From Lysobacterales bacterium CG_4_10_14_3_um_filter_64_11 (GTDB taxonomy: Bacteria; Pseudomonadota; Gammaproteobacteria; Xanthomonadales; Xanthomonadaceae): 7,064 nucleotides of DNA. Below, in pieces: positions 1 through 6,361 of the stretch. Positions within the stretch are counted from its first letter, which is position 1. Every line of letters begins with the position of its first letter. A model generated the notes under the pieces. It was not told the origin of the DNA and searched no databases. It saw nothing but the letters and a program-made list of their open reading frames with translations. The translations under genes and the position numbers were made by a program. The DNA lies in assembly GCA_002782905.1 (NCBI GenBank), contig PFJA01000224.1:699-7762 (forward strand), given 5' to 3'.

Positions 1-1
1 G

Positions 2-2296
2 CATGGCGTGATCCGGCTGCGTGACGGGCGACCGCTGGAGTGGGTTGGTGCGCGCTCGCCCGAATACATCAGGGCGCCGCTGTCCGCATGCGAAGACCGC
101 GAGGGCAACCTGTGGCTTGGCAGTCAGTCCGAGGGCGTGGTGCGGGTTCGGACTGGCTGGGCACGCCGTTACAGCATGCCTGAAGGTTTGTATGAACCGT
201 TGGTCTGGTCGCTTGCGCCGGGCGCAAACGGCGATATCTGGGTTGGCACCAACGATGGTTTGGCGCGGTGGGCGGACGGCCGCTTTGAGAAAGTGGTTTC
301 CGGCGATGAGCTACCGCATCCGCAGGCCTATAGCCTGCTCGCCGAAAGCGATCAGGTCTGGATCGGTACCCGGCATGGGCTGGCGCTGTGGCGCGATGGA
401 GCGGTAAAGACGCCGACAGAGTTTTTGCCGCTGGCCAACGCTCAGATCAACGGCATCGTGCGCGACCCGGGCGATGGGGCGGGCAACGGCACTGGCGATT
501 TGTGGTTGGCCACCAGCGAAGGACTGTTCCGCTTGCACGCGGGCCGCTTGCAGCGGTTGCTTCCTGAGTCGCCAACCGCGCCGATGGCGGTGCGATTTTT
601 GTTGCAGCGCCATGATGGCACTTGGCTGGCCGGTGGCCGCGGTGGAGTCTGGCGGGTGGTCAGCGATCGCTTGGAGCGATTCACCGCGAGCGATGAGTTA
701 CCCGCAGCACTGGATGTAACGGCGTTGTACGAGTGGCCCGACGGCCGCTTGCTGGTCGGTGGCTTGACCGAGCACGGCTACTTGTTTGATGGCGCGCATT
801 GGCGCACGCTCGGGCCGGAACAAGGCTTGCCGGCCAATGTGCCGTTTTTCTTCGTCGAGCGCGATGGCTTCTTCTGGATGGCGGGGATACGGGGGATCAG
901 CCGGGTGCCGGTGGCTGATCTGCGTGCGTTGCTCGCCGGCCAGCGCACTCGCGTACGCGGCGAGATGATCGTCAACGAGCGCGGCGATCTGCGCAGCGGG
1001 CAGCAGGGCAGTTGTTGCAACGGCGCCGGCAATAGTAAGGGGCTGTTTGCCAACGGTTCGCTGTGGCTTCCGAGCCGTGATGGCATCGTGGCGCTTGCGC
1101 CCGGCGAAGTCGTCAAGAATGCGGTTGCGCCCACCGTGTATATCGAGCAGGTGCGCGTGGGTGAGCAGTGGCACGACACCCTGCTGGCAACATTGCCGCC
1201 GCTACCGGCAGGCATGCGCGATATGGTCTTTGCGTTTGCTGCGCTCAGTTATCAAGATCCGCGCAGCACGCTGATCCACTACCGCCTGCACGGTTACGAC
1301 CGGCGCTGGAGCGTGCTCGCCGATGGCGCGCCACGGCAAGCCAATTACACCAACCTGCCGCCTGGCAGCTACCGGTTCGAGGTGCGGGCAGCGAACAATG
1401 CCGGGGTACAGGCGGTCGAGCCGGCACAGCTAAGTTTCACGATCCCGCCGCTGTGGCACGAGACCGTGTTGTTTCGCAGCACCGTGGTATTGGCATTACT
1501 CGCCGTGCTGGTTATCGGCGTCAGGCGTGTATTGCATCGTCATGCCGTACAAGAGGCGCATCTTCAGCGCTTGGTGGATCATCGAACCGCCGAATTGAAG
1601 GCGCTCAACGAGCGCTTGAGCGAGGCCAGCCAGACCGACCCGCTGACCGGTTTGCGCAATCGACGTTTCCTCGAATTGCAGATGCCAGCCGACATCGGTT
1701 TTTATGATCGCGAGTTGCCGGCCCTGAACGGTCATCAGCAGGTGATGTTGTTTGCGCTGCTTGATCTGGATCATTTCAAGCGCATCAATGACCAACACGG
1801 CCACCTGGAAGGCGACCGCGTATTGCTGCAAGTGGCGCTGCAACTGCGTGGCTTGCTGCGGACCGGCGACTATGTGGTGCGTTGGGGCGGCGAGGAGTTT
1901 TTGCTGATCTTCCGGCCGATGCCGAACCAATCGCTGGCAGTGATGGGCGAGCGTCTGTGTCAAACCATCGCCAGCCACCCGTTTGCGCTCGCCAATGGGC
2001 GCACGCTGACGTTGACGGTATCGGTCGGGCTGGCCGAATACCCGTTGTTTCACGATGGCCACATCCGTCTGGGTTGGGAGGACATGATCGAACTGGCGGA
2101 CAAGGCGCTGTATTGGGTAAAGCGCCATGGCCGCAACGGCTGGGCCGCATTTCGACCAACACCGCTGACCGATCTGGCCACCGTGATCGAACGCCTGCGC
2201 GTGGGCGCCGAGCCGCTGCTCGATGGCGGCGAACTGCAATTGCTGAGTGCCGCCTTCAATGACCCGGCGAGGGCGCCGAAGCCGCCGCTGCGCTGA
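2..2296 (+). CDS. Beta-propeller/Y_Y_Y sensor diguanylate cyclase (GGEEF), 5' end outside window
   Basis: Predicted membrane sensor that makes cyclic di-GMP from two GTP in the cytoplasm in response to a periplasmic signal. The reading frame is open from base 2, and family members are usually about 1000 residues, so the N-terminus (signal peptide and more propeller blades) lies upstream. The GTG at 8 is unlikely to be the true start. Residues are numbered from codon 8. Two-component-regulator propeller repeats run from about 30 to 365, with recurring patterns such as GNLWLGS, GDIWVGT, DQVWIGT and GDLWLAT. A Y_Y_Y immunoglobulin-like domain lies at about 400-480 (HYRLHGYDRRW, LPPGSYRFEVRA). 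One membrane helix at about 487-506 and a likely coiled coil (511-542) lead to the GGDEF domain: DPLTGLRNRR 544-553, metal-binding DLDHFK 586-591, active-site GGEEF 627-631. RTGD at 618-621 is an intact RxxD inhibitory I-site. No histidine kinase domain follows Y_Y_Y, so the cyclase replaces it. The specific ligand cannot be inferred. Confidence 0.93.
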   Translation, partial: HGVIRLRDGRPLEWVGARSPEYIRAPLSACEDREGNLWLGSQSEGVVRVRTGWARRYSMPEGLYEPLVWSLAPGANGDIWVGTNDGLARWADGRFEKVVSGDELPHPQAYSLLAESDQVWIGTRHGLALWRDGAVKTPTEFLPLANAQINGIVRDPGDGAGNGTGDLWLATSEGLFRLHAGRLQRLLPESPTAPMAVRFLLQRHDGTWLAGGRGGVWRVVSDRLERFTASDELPAALDVTALYEWPDGRLLVGGLTEHGYLFDGAHWRTLGPEQGLPANVPFFFVERDGFFWMAGIRGISRVPVADLRALLAGQRTRVRGEMIVNERGDLRSGQQGSCCNGAGNSKGLFANGSLWLPSRDGIVALAPGEVVKNAVAPTVYIEQVRVGEQWHDTLLATLPPLPAGMRDMVFAFAALSYQDPRSTLIHYRLHGYDRRWSVLADGAPRQANYTNLPPGSYRFEVRAANNAGVQAVEPAQLSFTIPPLWHETVLFRSTVVLALLAVLVIGVRRVLHRHAVQEAHLQRLVDHRTAELKALNERLSEASQTDPLTGLRNRRFLELQMPADIGFYDRELPALNGHQQVMLFALLDLDHFKRINDQHGHLEGDRVLLQVALQLRGLLRTGDYVVRWGGEEFLLIFRPMPNQSLAVMGERLCQTIASHPFALANGRTLTLTVSVGLAEYPLFHDGHIRLGWEDMIELADKALYWVKRHGRNGWAAFRPTPLTDLATVIERLRVGAEPLLDGGELQLLSAAFNDPARAPKPPLR

Positions 2297-2366
2297 GCCG
2301 GGCGGCCTGATGCCGTGCCCGCTGCTTGCCGTTTCGCGGCCCGCTCAGTCGCGGTAGGATGGCCGC
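2297..2366. other. Intergenic gap between the two cyclic di-GMP genes
   Basis: This 70-base non-coding gap contains a weak hairpin just after the stop codon (CGGGC at 2299-2303 pairing with GCCCG at 2317-2321). It lacks a following T-run, so it is not a convincing terminator. A 6-bp perfect inverted repeat (GCGGCC 2336-2341, GGCCGC 2361-2366) brackets the TAGGAT element and abuts the start codon of the next gene. With no terminator visible, read-through from the upstream cyclase is plausible. Confidence 0.6.
2355..2360 (+). promoter_or_regulatory. TAGGAT element: Shine-Dalgarno-like site or -10 box of a leaderless mRNA
   Basis: AGGA at 2356-2359 sits 7 bases before the ATG at 2367, a normal ribosome-binding-site spacing. 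The same hexamer matches 4 of 6 positions of a -10 box and ends 6 bases before the A of the ATG, which would place transcription start on the start codon itself. No good -35 lies 16-18 bases upstream (the nearest TTGCCG, at 2326-2331, is 23 bases away). TAG at 2355-2357 is also an in-frame stop for the downstream gene, so its start cannot be earlier than 2358. That supports the ATG at 2367. Confidence 0.45.
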
Positions 2367-4703
2367 ATGCACAGGGGCTGGCCATCTTTGTTGCGCGCGC
2401 TGATGCTGGTCGGGTTATACCTTGCCGGCACGGCAGTGGCGTTGCGCCTGATCCATGCGCCCGGTGAGGTCGCCCTGTTCTGGCCGTCATCCGGGCTGGC
2501 GTTTGCGGTGGTGCTGCGCTACGGCCTGCGCTGGTGGTGGTACGTGCCGCTGGGCAATCTGCTGATGCACGGCTTGCTGGATCCGGTGGCATGGGATTTT
2601 TTGCCGTTTTCGGTGCTCTCCAACGCGCTGGGCGTGCTCGCTGGCGTGTGCTGGGTGCAGCGTCGTGATCCGCTGCCCAAACTCAGTGTTGCCTATGGCT
2701 TGAGCATCCTCGAAGGCGGCTTGCTGCTGGCGGCCATCAGTGGGGTCATCGGCGCGACCGGTTTGTATGTGGCGGGATTGAGCAATCTGGCACAGTTGCC
2801 GGTAAACGTGGTGCGTTGGGCGCTGGGCGATGTGCTGAGTGTGGCGGCGTTGACCCCGGTCGCCCTGCAGTTGCTGATGCGCAAGGCGGGCAAGGCTGGT
2901 GGTGAGGCTGGGGTCAGGTCTAGCCTTTTGCCTCGTGCAGGTGACTCATCCGGGTTGGGTGTTGCAGGTGTCGCACGAGGCAAAAGGCTAGACCTGACCC
3001 CATCCTTGCGCAGCGACGATTACGGGGCGGTGCGCGAACGGGTGATCTGGGCGGTATTGCTGCTGACCGCACTGGTTGCCGTGATCAGCGGTGCGCACAT
3101 CGATAGTCCGTTCATTCTCGGGCTGACGGCGGTGCCACTGGCATTGTTGTTGTGGTCGGCGATGCGCTTCCCGCCGATCTGGACGGCGGCGGGCGTGTCG
3201 TTGATGGTCGTTGTGATGGCCACTGCCATCGCGCTGGGGGTGGGCGCTTTTGTGCCGCCGACCCGCTTGCTGGATGTTGTGATGCTGCTGGCTTTCCTCA
3301 GTTTGTTGGCAATTGCGCCGCTGCTGTTGTCGGTCGGCATTCACGAACGACGGCTGGCGCAGCGTTCGCTGCTGCGGCGGGCGATGAGCGACCCCCTGAC
3401 CGGCCTGCCCAATCGCACGGCATTCGAGGATGCGCTGCGCGCGCAACTGGCATCGATGCAGCAGTCATCGCCTGACCACGCCGGGTCATGCGCACTGGCG
3501 TATTTTGATCTGGATCATTTCACGCTGGTCAACGATACCGCCAGCCACGAGGCCGGCGATGCCTTGATCAAGGGGGTGGCGTCTTTGATGCGGGCGCAAC
3601 TGACGCCATCGGACACGGTGTTTCGGATGGGCGGCGATGAGTTTGTCGCCTTGCTGCACGACTGCGACGAGATCGGCGCGCGTACCCGCATACAGGCTGT
3701 GCTGGCAAGCATCGAGCGTTACCGCCTGGCGTGGCATGGGCTGGTGCTCAATACCAGCGCCAGTGCCGGCATTGTCGTGTTCAGCGCCCAGGCCGGCGGC
3801 TATTCCAGCGTGCTGGCGCAGGTTGATGCCGCCTGCTTCACCGCCAAGGAAATGGGCGGCAATCGCTTGTGCGTGGCGTCCACCGGCCCTGGCGAGATGC
3901 GCTCGCGCACCGAGGCAATGCGCTGGGCGGTACGCATCCGTACCGGTCTGGACGATGATCAATTCGAACTGTACTGCCAGGACATCGTGCCTGCCGTCGC
4001 GTTGGCGCAGGAAGGCCGCCATTTCGAGGTATTGCTGCGCCTGAACCCCGGTGGCCCGTTGCTGATGCCGGGCGACTTCATCCCGGCGGCTGAGCGGTTT
4101 CGTCTGGGTGTCCAGATCGATCGCCACGTGGTGGCGATGGTGTTGCGCTGGTTCGATGACCACCCCGATACGCTGGCCGACATCGACACCTGTGCGGTCA
4201 ACCTCACCGCCGGCTCGTTGATGAATGAGGATTTCGCGCGCTTTGTCGCTGCGCAGTTGCGCGACTCGCGGATGACCCCGCAGCAGTTGTGCTTTGAAAT
4301 CACTGAAACCAGCGCCGTGCATGATCTGGCGCGCGCCCGCGCTTTCATCCAGCAGATGCGCGCGCTGGGGTGTCGCTTCGCACTGGATGATTTTGGCACC
4401 GGCTTCAGTTCGTTCGCGTATCTGCGCTCGCTGGACGTGGATTACATCAAGATTGACGGCAGTTTTGTGCGTGATATCGAAGGCTCGCCGATGTCCGCCT
4501 CGGTGGTGCGCGCGATCACCGATATCGCGCATGTGTCGGACAAGCGCACCATTGCCGAACATGCCGAGACCGACGCGATTTGCGCGGCGCTGCGCATGGC
4601 GGGCGTGGATTACCTGCAGGGTCACGCGCTGCACATGCCCGAGCCGATCGCGCAATATTTTGCCTATGAGCCGCGCAGCGACCGGCGGCATGGCGTGCGC
4701 TGA
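2367..4703 (+). CDS. MASE1-GGDEF-EAL membrane protein, predicted cyclic di-GMP cyclase/phosphodiesterase
   Basis: A 778-residue inner-membrane signalling protein. The N-terminal 325 residues are a MASE1-type sensor: about ten hydrophobic segments, with FWPSSGLAFAVVLRYG at 38-53 and RWALGDVLSVAALTP at 150-164 matching conserved MASE1 positions. The GGDEF domain has DPLTGLPNR 342-350, DLDHF 381-385 and a canonical GGDEF 422-426, so cyclase activity is plausible. The I-site position reads TPSD (413-416) instead of RxxD, suggesting weak product inhibition. The EAL domain has EVL in place of EAL (554-556), N612, EITE 644-647, DDFGTG 674-679, K695, E731 and Q751, which are the metal-binding and catalytic residues known in the family; phosphodiesterase activity is therefore also plausible. 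The usual AEGVET reads AEHAET. Residues 181-212 are encoded by a palindromic insertion in the loop between membrane segments at about 152-171 and 227-243. The ATG at 2367 is the first start after an in-frame TAG at 2355. It lies 70 bases after another cyclase gene. Which activity dominates, and what MASE1 senses, cannot be read from sequence. Confidence 0.95.
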   Translation: MHRGWPSLLRALMLVGLYLAGTAVALRLIHAPGEVALFWPSSGLAFAVVLRYGLRWWWYVPLGNLLMHGLLDPVAWDFLPFSVLSNALGVLAGVCWVQRRDPLPKLSVAYGLSILEGGLLLAAISGVIGATGLYVAGLSNLAQLPVNVVRWALGDVLSVAALTPVALQLLMRKAGKAGGEAGVRSSLLPRAGDSSGLGVAGVARGKRLDLTPSLRSDDYGAVRERVIWAVLLLTALVAVISGAHIDSPFILGLTAVPLALLLWSAMRFPPIWTAAGVSLMVVVMATAIALGVGAFVPPTRLLDVVMLLAFLSLLAIAPLLLSVGIHERRLAQRSLLRRAMSDPLTGLPNRTAFEDALRAQLASMQQSSPDHAGSCALAYFDLDHFTLVNDTASHEAGDALIKGVASLMRAQLTPSDTVFRMGGDEFVALLHDCDEIGARTRIQAVLASIERYRLAWHGLVLNTSASAGIVVFSAQAGGYSSVLAQVDAACFTAKEMGGNRLCVASTGPGEMRSRTEAMRWAVRIRTGLDDDQFELYCQDIVPAVALAQEGRHFEVLLRLNPGGPLLMPGDFIPAAERFRLGVQIDRHVVAMVLRWFDDHPDTLADIDTCAVNLTAGSLMNEDFARFVAAQLRDSRMTPQQLCFEITETSAVHDLARARAFIQQMRALGCRFALDDFGTGFSSFAYLRSLDVDYIKIDGSFVRDIEGSPMSASVVRAITDIAHVSDKRTIAEHAETDAICAALRMAGVDYLQGHALHMPEPIAQYFAYEPRSDRRHGVR
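2909..3002. repeat. Perfect 30-bp inverted repeat with 34-base spacer, in-frame insertion in MASE1 region
   Basis: The left arm 2909-2938 (beginning TGGGGTCAGGTCTAGCC) is exactly complementary to the right arm 2973-3002 (ending GGCTAGACCTGACCCCA). Pairing stops at 2908/3003 and at 2939/2972. The spacer, 2939-2972, contributes to a direct repeat of GCAGGTG (2937-2943 and 2964-2970). In the gene frame it encodes A181 to P212 with no stop, while the other two forward frames hit TAG at 2921 or 2989. The arms use codons rare in this GC-rich setting (AGG twice, CTA, TCT, CTT). I see no clear target-site duplication. The arm sequence resembles, from memory, palindromic repeats ending in CTGACCCC that are scattered through proteobacterial genomes and sometimes linked to REP-associated tyrosine transposases. 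That family assignment is unverified. In mRNA the arms would form a very stable hairpin. Confidence 0.93.
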
Positions 4704-4709
4704 TATAAT
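4701..4709 (+). promoter_or_regulatory. Extended -10 promoter for prfC overlapping the upstream stop codon
   Basis: TGATATAAT is a full TGn extended -10 motif followed by a perfect TATAAT at 4704-4709. Its first three bases are the TGA stop codon of the MASE1-GGDEF-EAL gene. No recognisable -35 hexamer lies 17 bases upstream (region about 4681-4686, ACCGGC), as is usual for extended -10 promoters. Transcription would begin around 4715-4718, giving a leader of roughly 40 bases before the prfC ATG. The TAA inside the box (4706-4708) is also an in-frame stop for prfC, so the coding start must lie downstream of it. Confidence 0.7.
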
Positions 4710-4710
4710 T

Positions 4711-4749
4711 CGCGGCCATCCCTTGTGAAACGTGGCCGCAGTGGCCGCG
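4711..4749. repeat. GC-rich inverted repeat and 9-base tandem repeat before prfC
   Basis: CGCGGCC at 4711-4717 is complementary to GGCCGCG at 4743-4749. Its inner six bases also match GGCCGC at 4734-4739. The two right-hand partners lie in a tandem 9-base duplication, GTGGCCGCA/GTGGCCGCG (4732-4740, 4741-4749). No Shine-Dalgarno sequence is evident in the bases just before the prfC ATG. The left arm mostly precedes the predicted transcription start, so RNA pairing would occur only in read-through transcripts. Confidence 0.5.
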
Positions 4750-4756
4750 CTCGTGC

Positions 4757-6361
4757 ATGTCCGAACACACCCGCGAAACCCGCCGCCGCCGCACGTTTGC
4801 GATCATTTCGCATCCGGATGCCGGCAAGACCACGTTGACCGAAAAGCTGCTGCTGTTCGGCGGTGCAATCCAGATGGCCGGCTCGGTCAAGGGCCGCAAA
4901 GCGGCGCGCCACGCCACGTCCGACTGGATGGCGCTGGAAAAGGAGCGTGGCATCTCGGTGACTTCCTCGGTGATGCAGTTCCCGTACGAGGGGCGGATCA
5001 TCAACCTGCTCGATACCCCGGGCCATGCCGATTTCGGCGAGGACACCTATCGCGTGCTGACTGCGGTGGACTCGGCGCTGATGGTGATCGACGTGGCCAA
5101 GGGTGTCGAAGAGCGCACCATCAAGTTGATGGATGTGTGCCGGATGCGCGACACCCCGATCATGACCTTCATCAACAAGCTCGATCGTGAGGGCAAGCCG
5201 CCGATCGATCTGCTCGATGAAGTCGAATCGGTACTCGGCATCCAGTGTGCGCCGATCACTTGGCCAATTGGCATGGGCTCGCGTCTGCGCGGCGTGGTGC
5301 ATCTGCAAACTGGCGAAGTGCATTTGTACGAGCCCGGCCGCAACTTCACCCGTCAGGATTCCACCATCTTTGCAGCGATCGATGCGCCGCAATTGCGCGA
5401 GCGCCTGGGCGAGGCGCAGTTCAACGAGTTGCGCGACGAGCTTGAGTTGGTGCAGGGCGCCTCACAGCCGTTCGACGAAACCGCTTATCTGGCCGGCAAG
5501 CAGACGCCGGTGTTTTTCGGCTCGGCGGTCAACAATTTCGGTGTGCAGTTGCTGCTGGATTTTTTCGTCCAGCACGCGCCGCCACCACGCCGCCAGGCCA
5601 CTGCCACGCGCGTGGTTGCTGCCGAGGAAGAACCATTCAGTGGCTTCGTGTTCAAGATCCAGGCCAACATGGACCCACAGCACCGCGACCGGGTGGCATT
5701 CCTGCGCATCTGTTCCGGGCACTACACGCCGGGCATGAAGGCGCTGCATGTGCGCTCGGGCAAGGAAGTGAAGCTGGCCAACGCGCTTACCTTCATGGCA
5801 TCGGATCGTGAGATTGCCGGCGATGCCTGGCCCGGTGACGTGCTCGGCATCCACAATCACGGCACGGTCTCGATCGGCGATACCTTCAGTGAAGGCGAAG
5901 TGCTGGCGTTTACCGGCATTCCCAATTTCGCGCCGGAGTTGTTTCGTCGTGCCCGCCTGCGCGACCCGCTCAAGCTCAAGCAGCTGCAAAAGGGGCTGGC
6001 GCAGTTGTCCGAAGAAGGCGCGACCCAGTTCTTCCGGCCGTTGATGAGCAACGATTTGATTCTCGGCGCGGTCGGCACCCTGCAGTTCGACGTGGTGGCG
6101 TACCGGCTCAAGGATGAATACGGCGTGGATGCGGGCTTCGAGCCGGTCACCGTGGCGACCGCGCGTTGGGTGCATTGCGCCGATGCCAAAATGCTGGACG
6201 AGTTTCGCGAGAAAGCGGCGTCGCACCTGTCGCTCGATGCCGCCGGTCTGCTGGTCTACCTGGCACCGACCCGGGTCAACCTGCAACTGATGCAGGAGCG
6301 CTGGCCGAAGGTTCGCTTTGCGGCGACCCGCGAACATGCCAGTGCCGTCGCACTCGACTGA
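4757..6361 (+). CDS. prfC: Peptide chain release factor 3 (RF3)
   Basis: RF3 is a cytoplasmic translational GTPase that removes RF1 and RF2 from the ribosome after peptide release and also takes part in post-peptidyl-transfer quality control. The 534-residue product is the normal family length and appears complete. The G domain shows P-loop SHPDAGKTT (18-26), the switch I region around GISVTSS, DTPGH (86-90) and NKLD (140-143). Strongly conserved RF3 stretches follow, such as SGFVFKIQANMDPQHRDR, RSGKEVKLANALTFMASDRE, FTGIPNFAPELFRRARL and LQFDVVAYRLKDEYGV. The ATG at 4757 is the only ordinary start after the in-frame TAA at 4706, and the N-terminus RRRRTFAIISHPDAGKT matches known RF3 starts. 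Ribosome binding must rely on something other than a clear Shine-Dalgarno site. Its 3' end overlaps the following transporter gene by 26 bases. The sequence closely resembles remembered Xanthomonadales RF3 proteins. Confidence 0.98.
   Translation: MSEHTRETRRRRTFAIISHPDAGKTTLTEKLLLFGGAIQMAGSVKGRKAARHATSDWMALEKERGISVTSSVMQFPYEGRIINLLDTPGHADFGEDTYRVLTAVDSALMVIDVAKGVEERTIKLMDVCRMRDTPIMTFINKLDREGKPPIDLLDEVESVLGIQCAPITWPIGMGSRLRGVVHLQTGEVHLYEPGRNFTRQDSTIFAAIDAPQLRERLGEAQFNELRDELELVQGASQPFDETAYLAGKQTPVFFGSAVNNFGVQLLLDFFVQHAPPPRRQATATRVVAAEEEPFSGFVFKIQANMDPQHRDRVAFLRICSGHYTPGMKALHVRSGKEVKLANALTFMASDREIAGDAWPGDVLGIHNHGTVSIGDTFSEGEVLAFTGIPNFAPELFRRARLRDPLKLKQLQKGLAQLSEEGATQFFRPLMSNDLILGAVGTLQFDVVAYRLKDEYGVDAGFEPVTVATARWVHCADAKMLDEFREKAASHLSLDAAGLLVYLAPTRVNLQLMQERWPKVRFAATREHASAVALD

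Noticed and set aside
8..10. GTG at 8 as the true start of the first gene
   Set aside because: The frame is already open upstream and the sequence starts mid-propeller with no signal peptide, so the gene is truncated by the window.
1496..2239. A 247-codon minus-strand open frame opposite the first GGDEF domain
   Set aside because: It is the reverse reading of a conserved cyclase domain and is explained by codon bias.
2299..2321. Possible transcription terminator after the first gene
   Set aside because: The stem is short with a bulge and there is no T-run after it, so it is not a credible intrinsic terminator.
2740..2860. Further copies of the palindrome arm ends (TGGGGTCA near 2743, TGACCCC near 2850)
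   Set aside because: Matches of only 7-8 bases that fit normal codons in conserved MASE1 sequence; chance in GC-rich DNA.
2881..2898. Near-tandem 9-base repeat (GCAAGGCGG/GCAAGGCTG) just before the palindrome
   Set aside because: Short and imperfect; it encodes a lysine-glycine loop and is not at the palindrome boundary, so it is not a target duplication.
2909..3002. CRISPR repeat or phage attachment site
   Set aside because: Only a single inverted pair with no spacer series, and no integrase or Cas gene in the window.
3486..4691. A 401-codon open frame on the minus strand opposite the GGDEF-EAL gene
   Set aside because: It mirrors a GC-rich coding gene, has no recognisable domain and has biased, low-complexity composition. 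The plus-strand frame carries all catalytic motifs.
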